Shown here: one piece after another, positions 22,900-31,232 of the stretch
How the letters are laid out: every line of letters starts with the position of its first letter
Numbering within the stretch: the stretch's first letter is position 1
Assembly: GCA_036404435.1 (NCBI GenBank)
Contig: DASWZN010000041.1
Location: 1-64,000, forward strand
Reading direction: 5' to 3'
Length of the DNA: 64,000 nucleotides
Source of the DNA: DASWZN01 sp036404435
Lineage (GTDB): Bacteria > Acidobacteriota > Terriglobia > Bryobacterales > Bryobacteraceae
Position numbers and translations under genes: made by a program
The notes under the pieces: model-generated
Databases searched by the model: none
The model's input: only the letters and a program-made list of their open reading frames with translations
Told to the model about the DNA's origin: nothing

Positions 22900-24627
22900 A
22901 TGGCTATACGGTTCTTGTGCGTGGGAGTTCTTATGGCCGCCCTGGCGGCGCAGACGCCGGCGCCCACGCCTCCCCCGGCGGAGACTGGCGCCCCCGAGAT
23001 CACTACCCGCGAGGAGACTCCCGTGTTTCAGTCGCGGGTAAGCCTGGTGCGCGTGCCAGTGGTGGTCCGAGATCGTACCGGGAAGGCCGTGGGCGGGCTA
23101 CACAAGGAGGACTTCCAACTTCGCGACAAGGGCAAGCCGCAGCCCGTGGCCCAGTTCGCCATGGAGGGGAGTGCGGTGACGAAACCGAAAGGGGCTGCGC
23201 CCCAGGAGACCGGAGTCCCTCAGCCCGCCGAGCAGGGCAAGTCCTCTGTGGTGCTGCCCACGCGTTTTATCGCCTACGTCTTCGACGACCTCCACCTGGA
23301 GATGAGCGACCTGATGCAGGTCCGCCTGGCGGCCACCAAGCACATGCAGCAGGCATTGCGCCCCGCCGACCGCGCGGCCATCTACACGCTCTCGGGCCAC
23401 GTCTCGATCCAATTCACCGACGATCGGGCGATGCTCGAAGCTGCTCTGCAGAAGATCATGCCGGCGGCGCACCCTCACGACATGCCGCCCATCAGCTATT
23501 ACATAGCCGAGCAGGTAGAGAAAGGCGACGATCGGAACCCACAGAATCCGGCGTACGCATTGGCGTTGGGCGAGACGATCGCGTGCCTGAACTTGCAGGG
23601 GCCAGCGGCAGCCGCGGCGCCCGACATTACACGCTCCAAAGCGCGCCAAATACAGAGGGAGGGACAGACGGAGACCCGCAATACGCTCCTCATGCTCAAG
23701 ACCCTGGCGAGCCGCATGGCAGCCATGCCGGGGGACCGCAGTATCATCCTGGTTTCTCCCGGGTTCTACCTGGCGGACGACCTGCGTTCGGATATGGCGC
23801 AGATCATCGACCGCGCGGCGCGCTCCAACGTGATCGTCAATACGCTGGATGCGCGCGGGGTCTACGTGTCGGACCCGGTTGGGGATCTCCCGAATTGTCC
23901 GGCGATCAGCGCCAGCCTTGGGGAGCAGGTGCGGAGGTACGAAGACCAGGAGAACATCGCCAAAGGCTTGACGCTGGACGAGCTGGCCGACGGGACCGGC
24001 GGCACTCCGTTCCGGAGCAATAACGACTTGTTCGCAGGGTTCAACAGCCTGGCCGCTCCTCCGGAATATATTTACTACCTCGGCTTCTATCCGGAGAACC
24101 TGAAACCCGACGGGAGCTATCATGCGCTCAAAGTGACGCTGCCGAACCAGAAGGGGCTATCGGTGAAGGCGCGCAAAGGCTACTGGGCCCCGGCGCACGC
24201 GGAAGACGAAGCCGCGCAGACCAGCCGGGAGATCCAGGAGGCGGTGTTCTCCCGCGACGAGGTGCGCGATCTTCCGATCGACGTGCACACGGAATTCTTC
24301 AAGCCGACGGACGCAGACGCGCGGCTGAAGGTCATCACGCACCTGGACCTGAGAGCGGCCCGTTTCCGAAAGGACGAGGGAAGGAATCGCGACGATGTGA
24401 CCGTGGTCTGCGCCCTGTTCGACCGGAACGGCAACTTCGTGAACGGGATTCAGAAGGTGGTGGAGATGCGCCTCAAGGACGAAAGCATGCCTGGGCGGCT
24501 GAGCGAGGGGATCAACGTGGGCTCGGAGTTCGATGTAAAGGCCGGAGCGTATATGGTCCGGGTGGTGGTGCGGGATGCTGGGGGCAGGCAGATCGCGGCG
24601 GAGAACGCGGCGGCCGAGATCCCGTAA
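22900..24627 (+). CDS. VWFA-domain secreted protein, second of three
   Basis: This 575-residue protein has a signal peptide (MAIRFLCVGVLMAALAAQ), then FQSRVSLVRVPVVVRD and LHKEDFQLRDKGKPQPV, a VWFA-like domain opening with FIAYVFDDLHLEMSDL, RSIILVSPGFYLADDL, and the family signature YYLGFYPENLKPDGSYHALK. The DxSxS metal motif is replaced by DDLHL, so metal-dependent ligand binding is probably lost. ATG 22900 has AGGAGAAAG in front; a GTG at 22867 is less likely. It starts 43 bp after the first VWFA gene and is a close duplicate of the third. Confidence 0.85.
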   Translation: MAIRFLCVGVLMAALAAQTPAPTPPPAETGAPEITTREETPVFQSRVSLVRVPVVVRDRTGKAVGGLHKEDFQLRDKGKPQPVAQFAMEGSAVTKPKGAAPQETGVPQPAEQGKSSVVLPTRFIAYVFDDLHLEMSDLMQVRLAATKHMQQALRPADRAAIYTLSGHVSIQFTDDRAMLEAALQKIMPAAHPHDMPPISYYIAEQVEKGDDRNPQNPAYALALGETIACLNLQGPAAAAAPDITRSKARQIQREGQTETRNTLLMLKTLASRMAAMPGDRSIILVSPGFYLADDLRSDMAQIIDRAARSNVIVNTLDARGVYVSDPVGDLPNCPAISASLGEQVRRYEDQENIAKGLTLDELADGTGGTPFRSNNDLFAGFNSLAAPPEYIYYLGFYPENLKPDGSYHALKVTLPNQKGLSVKARKGYWAPAHAEDEAAQTSREIQEAVFSRDEVRDLPIDVHTEFFKPTDADARLKVITHLDLRAARFRKDEGRNRDDVTVVCALFDRNGNFVNGIQKVVEMRLKDESMPGRLSEGINVGSEFDVKAGAYMVRVVVRDAGGRQIAAENAAAEIP

Positions 24628-24637
24628 GGAGGGCGTT

Positions 24638-26404
24638 ACGCGATATCTGGTAGCTGGGTTCTTCGTTGTCGCGGTGGCGGGGCAGACCCCCACGCCGACC
24701 CCCGTGGCTACAAACGCCGAGATCAGCACCCGCGAGGAAACGCCTATGTTTCAATCGCGGGTGAGCCTGGTTCGCGTGCCGGTGGTAGTCCGGGACCACG
24801 CCGGGAAAGCCGTGGGCGGCCTTCGCAAAGAGGACTTCCAACTTTTCGACAAGGGCAAGCCGCAGCGCGTGGCCCAGTTCTCCGTGGAAGGAAGCGCGGT
24901 GCCAAAACCGAAGGCCGCCGCGCCCGAGGAGGCGGGGATTCCAGCCGAGCCCGAGGAGGTCTCGAAACCAGCCGAGCCCGCCAAGCCGTCCGCGGTGCTG
25001 CCAACCCGCTTCATCGCTTACGTCTTCGACGATCTCCACCTGGAGATCGGAGACTTGATGCAGACCCGCCTGGCGGCGACCAAGCACATGGAGCAGGCGT
25101 TGCGCCCTACCGACCGGGCCGCGATTTACACGCTCTCGGGCCACGTCACCATCGAGTTCACGGACGACGTCGCCTTCCTTCGTGCGGCGCTGCTGAAGAT
25201 CATTCCGGTGCCGCGTCCCCATTACGTACCGCCCATTTCGTACTACGTGGCGGATCAAATCGAGAGGTCGGGCGAGAACAACGTCAACGGGGCGCTCACT
25301 CTGGCGATCGGAGAGGCGATCGGCTGCCTGAACCTGAGTGGATACGGGGCCTTGTCCATGGGAACGAACGCTGCGACGGCGACGGCGCGGCAGATCGTCA
25401 GCGAGGGCAGGCAGCAGACCCGCAGCGCGCTCCTGATGCTGAAAACCCTTGCGGGCCGCATGGCAGCCATGCCGGGAGATCGCAGCATTATCCTGGTCTC
25501 TCCCGGGTTCTATCTGGCCGACGACCTCCGTTCGGATATGGCCCAGGTGATCGAGCGCGCGGCGCGTTCCAATGTGATTGTCAATACGTTGGATGCGCGG
25601 GGGCTGTACACTCTCGATGCCGCTCCCGATATCCCGGGTTGCACACTCACACAAGGAGACTCCACCCTGCCGGCGGCGTACGACGGTCCCCAAGTGCTTC
25701 AACTCGTCTCTCAGTTCGACGGCTACGCCAACACCGCCCAGGGCTTGACCTTGGATGAGCTGGCCGCCGGGACCGGCGGCACGGCGTTCCGGAACAACAA
25801 CGATCTGTTGGGTGGATTCAATCGCCTGTCAGCCCCTCCGGAGTACATCTACTACCTCGGCTTCTACCCGCAGAATCTGAAACCGGACGGAAGCTATCAC
25901 AGCCTCAAGGTGACGCTCGCCAACGGGAAGGGGCTGTCGGTCGGCGCGCGCAAGGGCTACTGGGCTCCTTCGCACCAGGAAGATGAGGCAGCGCAGGCGA
26001 CCCGCGAAATCAGTGAGGCCGTGTTCTCCCAGGACGTGGTGAGCGATCTCCCCATCGATTTGCGCACGCAGTTCTTCAAGTCCTCGGACGAAGACGCGCG
26101 GCTGAAGGTGATCATGCACCTGGATTTGAGGGCGGTCCGTTTCCGGAAGGATGAGGGGCGGAACCGCGACGATGTGACCGTGGTCGCCGCCCTGTTCGAT
26201 CGCAATGGGAACTTCGTCAAGGGAACACAGAAGCTGGTGGAGATGCGGCTCAGGGACGAGAGCCTGCCCCGGCGGCTGGCCTCGGGGGTCAGCGTGGGCT
26301 CGGAGTTCGACGTGAAAGTGGGCGCCTACATGGTGCGGGTAGTGGTTCAGGATGCGGGGGGCCACCAGCTTGCTGCGGCGAACGCAGCGGTCGATATTCC
26401 ATGA
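24638..26404 (+). CDS. VWFA-domain secreted protein, third of three; apparent ACG start
   Basis: This is a close paralogue of the preceding gene, alignable over its whole length (FQSRVSLVRVPVVVRD, FIAYVFDDLHLEIGDL, RSIILVSPGFYLADDL, YYLGFYPQNLKPDGSYHSLK). The signal peptide TRYLVAGFFVVAVAGQ lines up with that of the paralogue, but there is no ATG, GTG or TTG before it at the right place. A strong Shine-Dalgarno, AAGGAGGG (24626-24633), overlaps the upstream stop codon and is followed by ACG at 24638, so ACG is the most likely start. The alternative ATG 24575 would add 21 residues read from inside the upstream gene. Metal-site residues are degenerate as in its sister. Confidence 0.8.
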   Translation, partial: TRYLVAGFFVVAVAGQTPTPTPVATNAEISTREETPMFQSRVSLVRVPVVVRDHAGKAVGGLRKEDFQLFDKGKPQRVAQFSVEGSAVPKPKAAAPEEAGIPAEPEEVSKPAEPAKPSAVLPTRFIAYVFDDLHLEIGDLMQTRLAATKHMEQALRPTDRAAIYTLSGHVTIEFTDDVAFLRAALLKIIPVPRPHYVPPISYYVADQIERSGENNVNGALTLAIGEAIGCLNLSGYGALSMGTNAATATARQIVSEGRQQTRSALLMLKTLAGRMAAMPGDRSIILVSPGFYLADDLRSDMAQVIERAARSNVIVNTLDARGLYTLDAAPDIPGCTLTQGDSTLPAAYDGPQVLQLVSQFDGYANTAQGLTLDELAAGTGGTAFRNNNDLLGGFNRLSAPPEYIYYLGFYPQNLKPDGSYHSLKVTLANGKGLSVGARKGYWAPSHQEDEAAQATREISEAVFSQDVVSDLPIDLRTQFFKSSDEDARLKVIMHLDLRAVRFRKDEGRNRDDVTVVAALFDRNGNFVKGTQKLVEMRLRDESLPRRLASGVSVGSEFDVKVGAYMVRVVVQDAGGHQLAAANAAVDIP

Positions 26405-26477
26405 ACCCGACCCGCTTGCCGCCGGTGGCGAGACCGGCGGTGTCGGGAGCGCGCGGTGCGCGACGCGGAGTTTCGGC

Positions 26478-26483
26478 TAGAAT
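26478..26483 (+). promoter_or_regulatory. -10-like hexamer TAGAAT, 7 bases before a start
   Basis: TAGAAT stands exactly 7 bases upstream of the ATG at 26491, with no Shine-Dalgarno between them, as expected for a leaderless transcript. No convincing -35 box is visible. Confidence 0.4.
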
Positions 26484-26490
26484 AGACGCC

Positions 26491-27636
26491 ATGGTCAGAA
26501 TCTCCACGGTATTTCTAGCGATCGTGCTGTCCGCTCCGCTGGCGCTCGCGCAGCGGCATTCGTTGACGGCCATCAGTCCGGACGCCCCCGAGGGCCGCAT
26601 GCTTCAACAGATCCAGCAGGAGCTGGACACGGCGACGCAGCTTTCCTTGCTCGAGCAGTTCGCCGCGCAGTATCCCAAGAACGAGAATATTGCCTGGGTT
26701 TACGACCAACTGATCGCCGCCTACGCCAAGGCCGGCCAGAGCGACAAGGTGCTGGAGACCGGACAGAAGCTGCTCGCCATCGATGCCGGAGATGTCGCGA
26801 CCGCCCAGCAGTGCCTCAAGGCCGCCGAAGCCAAGAAGGACCCCGAACTGGTGCTGAAATGGTCGGTTACGGCTTCCGATGCGGCGCGCAAGGTGCTGAA
26901 GTCGCCGCAGCCCGCGGCCGAGGACGAGGTCGAGGCCTGGAAACGCGATGTCGATTATGCCAGGCAGGTCGACATCTATACCGACTACTCTCTCTATGCC
27001 GCGCTGCTCCAGAGCACCGATCCGAAGGTGAGGATCGAGCTGGGTGAAGCGCTCCAGACGCGCAGCCCGCAGAGCGAGTACGTGCCGAAGCTCTCGCAAC
27101 CGCTGTTTCTCGCCTATATGCAGGCCGGCCAGAGCGACAAGGGCATCGCGTTTGCCGAAAAGTGTATCGGCGCGAATCAGGCCTCCGAGGAGATGATGCT
27201 GGCGGTCGCCCAGAGCTACATGGACAAGAAACTGGCCGACAAGGCGATCGCGGCGTCTGAGCAGGCCATTCAGTCCGCGGACGCGAAGCAGAAGCCGGAG
27301 GGCGTGGCCGACGCGGACTGGCAAACCTGGAAGACACAGATCAAGGGCCGCGCGTCGTGGATCGCGGGCGTGAGCTACGCCGCCCAGAGCAAATGGGCGG
27401 TAGCGGACAAGTCGCTGCGCGCCGCGCTGCCCAGCGTGCAGGGCGATAAGAACATGCTGGCGGAGGCGCTGTTTTTCCTCGGCTTGGCGAACTACCGCAT
27501 CGCGGAGAGTGGCCAGACCGAGCGCGCCGGCGATGCCTTGCGCTTCAGCGAGCAATGCGCCGGCATCCCCGGCCCCTACCAGGTCCCGGCCCGGACCAAT
27601 GTCCGGGCGATCCGCGCGAAATACCGCCAGCAGTGA
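26491..27636 (+). CDS. Exported TPR-like repeat protein
   Basis: This 381-residue protein has a signal peptide (MVRISTVFLAIVLSAPLALAQ) and is otherwise almost all helical, with repeats such as WVYDQLIAAYAKAGQSDKVL and MLAVAQSYMDKKLADKAIAA that resemble tetratricopeptide repeats. It probably scaffolds protein contacts in the periplasm. It follows the VWFA genes with an 86-bp gap and the same direction, so a functional link with them is plausible but not shown. The ATG at 26491 gives a clean signal peptide; the longer reading from 26401 does not. It ends only 3 bases before the stop of a convergent gene. Confidence 0.8.
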   Translation: MVRISTVFLAIVLSAPLALAQRHSLTAISPDAPEGRMLQQIQQELDTATQLSLLEQFAAQYPKNENIAWVYDQLIAAYAKAGQSDKVLETGQKLLAIDAGDVATAQQCLKAAEAKKDPELVLKWSVTASDAARKVLKSPQPAAEDEVEAWKRDVDYARQVDIYTDYSLYAALLQSTDPKVRIELGEALQTRSPQSEYVPKLSQPLFLAYMQAGQSDKGIAFAEKCIGANQASEEMMLAVAQSYMDKKLADKAIAASEQAIQSADAKQKPEGVADADWQTWKTQIKGRASWIAGVSYAAQSKWAVADKSLRAALPSVQGDKNMLAEALFFLGLANYRIAESGQTERAGDALRFSEQCAGIPGPYQVPARTNVRAIRAKYRQQ

Positions 27637-27639
27637 CGT

Positions 27640-28086
27640 TCACCGGGGCCGCAGCAGCCGGTCCTTGCGGTAAATCAGCGACGAGGTGTTGTAGTCCGCG
27701 ATCTCGAAACCGTGGCCGTGGGTGATGGCATCGGTCGGGCACGCCTCCACGCAATAGCCGCAAAAGATGCAGCGCGAGTAGTCGATGTTGTACACCTTGG
27801 CGTAGCGTTCACCGCCGCTGATCCGCTCGGTCTCGGTATTCTCGGCGGCCTCGATGTAGATGCAGTTGGCGGGGCACGCCGCCGCGCACAGGAAACAGGC
27901 GACGCACTTCTCCATCCCGTTCTCGTCACGCTCTAGAACGTGAACTCCCCGATAGCGCTCCTGAAACTTGGGCGGCTCATCGGGGTAGGTCTCGGTCACG
28001 GTCGGCGACAGCATCTCTTTCAGCGTGACGCCCATCCCCTTGGCGATGGCCGCCGCCGAGCCCAGCACTTCTTCGATATTCGGCAT
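27640..28086 (-). CDS. nuoI: NuoI-like 2x[4Fe-4S] ferredoxin subunit
   Basis: This 148-residue protein has two classical four-cysteine motifs, CVACFLCAAACPANC and CIFCGYCVEACPTD, in the order and spacing of NADH-quinone oxidoreductase subunit I, and the family ending FEIADYNTSSLIYRKD. It would carry electrons in respiratory complex I. No other nuo genes are next to it, so it is either an isolated second copy or the operon is scattered. GGAGGAG stands before the ATG at 28086. A thioredoxin-fold gene lies 35 bp upstream in the same direction. Confidence 0.88.
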   Translation of the reverse strand: MPNIEEVLGSAAAIAKGMGVTLKEMLSPTVTETYPDEPPKFQERYRGVHVLERDENGMEKCVACFLCAAACPANCIYIEAAENTETERISGGERYAKVYNIDYSRCIFCGYCVEACPTDAITHGHGFEIADYNTSSLIYRKDRLLRPR

Positions 28087-28121
28087 GCGCGGACTCCTCC
28101 CGGGAGTCAGTTCTTCGACTC

Positions 28122-28616
28122 TCAACCAGGCCGGTTCTCGGGAACGCTCTCGCCTTGGCGGAATGGGACGACGCCGGCACGCTGCCCGACGGCTTCGAGA
28201 CCGCGCTTCGAGAAGCCGGTCTCGCTCATCGCAACAGTACCGTCCGCCTCGATGAGGAACAGCGACGGAACGTTCGCAATAGCGAAGGCGTTGCTCACCG
28301 GGTAGCTCTTGGGGTCGTCGAGCAGGGTCGTGAACGTGACGCCGTACTCGTGGCAAAACTCCTCGGTTGCGCCCGCCTTGTCTTGTGAGATACCGACGAT
28401 CCGGACGGCGCCCGGCGTCGCGCCCCGATGGAGGCGTTCGAGAAACGGGAACGTGTATTGGCACACCGGGCAGGACACCTTGAAGAACGCCACTAGCGCG
28501 GGGCCTTGGGCCAGAATTTCGCCCAGCGTGCGCTTGGTCCCGCCGAGGTCCGGCAACTGAAACTCAGGCGCGCGCGCCCCCACGCGGAGCATCCGTTTCT
28601 CGTTCCAGAAAGCCAT
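28122..28616 (-). CDS. Peroxiredoxin/TlpA-like thiol-disulfide protein
   Basis: This 164-residue protein has the thioredoxin-like fold of the AhpC/TSA and TlpA group: FQLPDLGGTKRTLGEIL, VAFFKVSCPVCQYTFPFLE with a CPVC active site, VGISQDKAGATEEF, and the cis-proline region NVPSLFLI. There is no signal peptide, so it acts in the cytoplasm. A CxxC pair argues for a thiol-disulfide reductase or a bacterioferritin-comigratory-type peroxidase; the sequence does not decide. It heads a two-gene unit with nuoI. Confidence 0.82.
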   Translation of the reverse strand: MAFWNEKRMLRVGARAPEFQLPDLGGTKRTLGEILAQGPALVAFFKVSCPVCQYTFPFLERLHRGATPGAVRIVGISQDKAGATEEFCHEYGVTFTTLLDDPKSYPVSNAFAIANVPSLFLIEADGTVAMSETGFSKRGLEAVGQRAGVVPFRQGESVPENRPG

Positions 28617-28656
28617 ACAACTCCAGCCTAGCGCGCTCGCCGGCCTGTTTGCTGGC

Positions 28657-29058
28657 CTACAGCCCCGGTTGTCCCGTTTGTTCCTTGACGAAGTCGAGGA
28701 TGTCGAAATGCTGGATTTCGCGATCGGGGAAAAAACTGTTGACGGCGTCCTGCTCGTCGTTGAAGATCTCGAAGACCGTGTGGAGCTTGGTAAAGACCAG
28801 CAACTCGACGTTGCGCCGGCTGAGGTTCTCCAGTTTCAGCCGGCCATCCCGTTTGCGCAGTGACGTGAAGCCCACGACCAGGGCTCCGAGGCCAGTGCTG
28901 TCGATGAAGTCCACGTCGTGCAGGTTCAGGATGACGTTGCCGGCCAGGTTGCCGAACGCATCCCGCAGGACGCCTGCCTCCTCGCCCACCGTAATCCGGC
29001 CTTTCAGGTCGAGAATGGCGACGCCTTCCCGTTCTCTTTGCTTGATCTCCAGGGCCAT
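28657..29058 (-). CDS. STAS-domain anti-sigma factor antagonist
   Basis: This 133-residue protein is a single STAS domain. It shows ILDLKGRITVGEEAGVLRDA, NLHDVDFIDSTGLGALVVGF with the phosphorylatable serine in DSTGLG, and a C-terminal extension of about 20 residues (FDILDFVKEQTGQ). Such proteins bind and neutralise anti-sigma kinases when unphosphorylated. No kinase or sigma factor gene is adjacent. It is 40 bp before the next gene downstream and 40 bp after the response regulator upstream, all in one direction. Confidence 0.88.
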   Translation of the reverse strand: MALEIKQREREGVAILDLKGRITVGEEAGVLRDAFGNLAGNVILNLHDVDFIDSTGLGALVVGFTSLRKRDGRLKLENLSRRNVELLVFTKLHTVFEIFNDEQDAVNSFFPDREIQHFDILDFVKEQTGQPGL

Positions 29059-29098
29059 GGCAACTCAGGTGATGCGGGACGCGCGCCGGCGAGGACCG

Positions 29099-29845
29099 TC
29101 AACTGGCTTTGGACTCCGTGTCGGTCTCAGCCGCCTCGATCATGTAGCCGACGCCTCTCACCGTGTGAATCAGCTTCAGCGGCCAGCGGTCGTCCACTTT
29201 GCTGCGCAGGTGGCGGATGTAGACATCGACGATGTTCGTCAGGCCGTCATAATCCATGTCCCAGACGTGCTCGACGATCACCGTGCGGCTCAGGGGACGT
29301 CCCCGATTCCGCATCAGGTGCTCGAGAATGCTGAACTCTTTGGGCGCCAACTCGATCGGCTCGCCGCCGCGAGTCACCTTGCGGCGGATGCAGTCCAAAG
29401 TCAGATCTCCGACCTGGAGCCGTTCCGGAGTAGGCTGTCCGCGCCGCAGCAGAGCCCGCACCCGCGCCAGCAGTTCGGTAAACGAGAAAGGCTTGCCCAG
29501 ATAATCGTCGGCGCCTCGCTCCAGCCCCTTTACGCGATCGTCCACGGCGCCCAGTGCGCTCAGAATCAGCACCGGGGGGCTGCCTTTGCGGTTCCGAATC
29601 TTCTCCAGAACCTTGAGGCCGTCCATGTCGGGGAGCATCAGGTCGAGGATGATCAGATCGTATTCGGTCGCGTGCAGGCGCTCGAGACCGCTGGCGCCAT
29701 CTTCGGCCGACTCCACTGTGTAGCCCGCACTTTCCAGACCGCGGGCCACAAACTCGCCGATGCGCTTTTCATCCTCGATGACGAGAATTCGCACCTGCTG
29801 CTTCACTTCACCGGGGTGTTGGGTAGGTCCGTCGAGAGCGCTCAT
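29099..29845 (-). CDS. OmpR/PhoB-type response regulator, orphan
   Basis: This 248-residue protein has a receiver domain (ILVIEDEKRIGEF with the acidic pair; phosphoacceptor in LIILDLMLPDMDG; GADDYLGKPFSF) and a winged-helix DNA-binding domain (LAPKEFSILEHLMRNRG, VDVYIRHLRSKVDD, IHTVRGVGYMIE). No histidine kinase gene is next to it. I choose ATG 29845 (MSALDGPTQ) with a GAAGGA motif upstream; a start 36 bases earlier is possible. It may share a transcript with the downstream STAS gene. Confidence 0.92.
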   Translation of the reverse strand: MSALDGPTQHPGEVKQQVRILVIEDEKRIGEFVARGLESAGYTVESAEDGASGLERLHATEYDLIILDLMLPDMDGLKVLEKIRNRKGSPPVLILSALGAVDDRVKGLERGADDYLGKPFSFTELLARVRALLRRGQPTPERLQVGDLTLDCIRRKVTRGGEPIELAPKEFSILEHLMRNRGRPLSRTVIVEHVWDMDYDGLTNIVDVYIRHLRSKVDDRWPLKLIHTVRGVGYMIEAAETDTESKAS

Positions 29846-30136
29846 GGCCCGAAATCCTTCACTAAGATGAAGATACCACAAGAGCGTGGCTGCCTGAAGC
29901 TTCCGTAATTTCGGGGCGTCCAGCTATCGCGGCGCCTCGAGACTCCGGATTCCTCTCCTGGCTATCACCAGCACCTTGTAGTTTCAGGATACCAGAAGAT
30001 TAACAAACAGTTAAGGCCCTTTAAGGTGTAGCTGCGGCGAAGCCCAAAAAATCGCTCGGGCGCACCGATCCGGGCCCTCAAGTCATCGGCGCAACCCTAA
30101 GGCGTTTGCCGCGCTCTGCCGATAGAACAATCGCGA
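29846..30136. other. Divergent promoter region
   Basis: About 290 bases without a gene lie between the response regulator (minus) and the pentapeptide-repeat gene (plus). An AT-richer patch with TTAACAAACAGTTAAGG (30000-30016) holds an imperfect inverted repeat, TTAAC/GTTAA, that could bind a regulator. A TAGAAC at 30123-30128 sits 8 bases before the ATG at 30137 and may be the -10 box of a leaderless transcript. Confidence 0.35.
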
Positions 30137-31090
30137 ATGCCGGATCGAACCGTGCAACCGGGGTTCACTGCGGGCCCACAAGCCGGCGGGCTCAGTCGCG
30201 CTCACGCCCTGCGCCGGGTGCTGGAGGCGCATTTGGCGTGGCTCGCTCAGCGGCCCGACGGAGTGCGGGCGGATTTCAGCGGCGCGGCTCTGAGCGACGC
30301 CCAGCTCGAGGGCGCCAGGCTGAGCCGCGGGATCTTCCGCGGCACGTCGATGATCGAAGCGGTTCTGATCGGTGCGGACCTGAGCGGCGCCGTGATCGAG
30401 GGCAGCGACCTGCGGCAGGCCAGTCTCTCGCGCGCCGATCTGGCCGGGGCCTCTATCACCAACTCCGAGTGCAGTCTGTGCCGTCTGGAGGGAGCCAACC
30501 TATCGGAAGCGTCCTTGCAGTACAGCAGCTTCCGCCGCAGCGAGCTCGGTTCGGCGCGCTTGCTCGAGGCCCGCATCCGGGAGTGCGATTTCCGTGGCGC
30601 CGTTCTCGCCGCTGCCGGGCTGCACCACAGCAACGTCTTCGACACCTCGTTTGGCGACGCCAACATGGAAGGGGCCGTTCTCTACCACGCGCGCATGCAG
30701 CTTTGCCGGTTCGTCGGCGCCATCGCCACCGACGCCAACTTCGGTTCCGCGCAGATGGAGAGCTGTGACTTTCGTGGCGCTGCGCTCAGCGGCTCCAAGT
30801 TCTACCGCACGGACCTCACGCGGAGCTGTCTCGGCAGAACGCTCATGGCCGGCTGCGATTTGCGGGAGGCCAAGCTCGGCGGTGTCGATTTCACCGGCGC
30901 TACGTTGACGAACGCGCAACTTGACGGAGCAACGTTGTTCGCGGCCGATTTGCGGGGAGCGAACCTGCGCGGGGCCCGCGGCATGACAGGGCTGCAACTC
31001 TCTCAAGCGCGCACTGACTCCGACACCATTCTTCCTAACGGAGGCAGCGGACCGTATCTGAGAGGATCCGGCGCGGAACGGCCGGCTTAA
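30137..31090 (+). CDS. Pentapeptide-repeat protein
   Basis: From about residue 40 to 300 this 317-residue protein consists of A(D/N)LxX-type pentapeptides (for example GADLSGAVIEGSDLRQASLS, RADLAGASI, DFRGAVLAAAG, ADLRGANLRGARG), which fold as a right-handed quadrilateral beta-helix. About 50 consecutive pentapeptides are recognisable. No enzyme domain, signal peptide or membrane segment is seen. Some members mimic DNA and protect gyrase, but most have unknown roles, and nothing here points to one. Confidence 0.88.
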   Translation: MPDRTVQPGFTAGPQAGGLSRAHALRRVLEAHLAWLAQRPDGVRADFSGAALSDAQLEGARLSRGIFRGTSMIEAVLIGADLSGAVIEGSDLRQASLSRADLAGASITNSECSLCRLEGANLSEASLQYSSFRRSELGSARLLEARIRECDFRGAVLAAAGLHHSNVFDTSFGDANMEGAVLYHARMQLCRFVGAIATDANFGSAQMESCDFRGAALSGSKFYRTDLTRSCLGRTLMAGCDLREAKLGGVDFTGATLTNAQLDGATLFAADLRGANLRGARGMTGLQLSQARTDSDTILPNGGSGPYLRGSGAERPA

Positions 31091-31113
31091 CCGTAGTCTG
31101 CCGCTTGGCTTCA

Positions 31114-31145
31114 GGACCGCTCCCTCACGGTCGCGGTTCGGTGCT
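31114..31145. repeat. Intergenic repeat, copy B
   Basis: Between the convergent pentapeptide-repeat and DUF1624 genes lies GGACCGCTCCCTCACGG followed by TCGCGGTTCGGTGCT. The last 23 bases match copy A (6088-6110) with one difference, and the first part matches copy C (33451). The rest of the 140-bp gap (to 31232) shows nothing I can name. Confidence 0.65.
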
Positions 31146-31232
31146 CCCACGCGCGCGGAAACGCACGCGTCAGCGAGCGGACATCGGACACCGCATCCGC
31201 GACGGCATCGAACCCGTCGTCGACGGAGAGAT

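Noticed and set aside
24575..24640. ATG 24575 as the start of the third VWFA gene
   Set aside because: It would add an Arg-rich run read from inside the upstream gene and has no Shine-Dalgarno; the aligned paralogue begins at the ACG position.
31146..31232. Open frame in the gap after the pentapeptide-repeat gene
   Set aside because: It has no start with a Shine-Dalgarno, no similarity I recognise, and overlaps the 3' end of the convergent gene.
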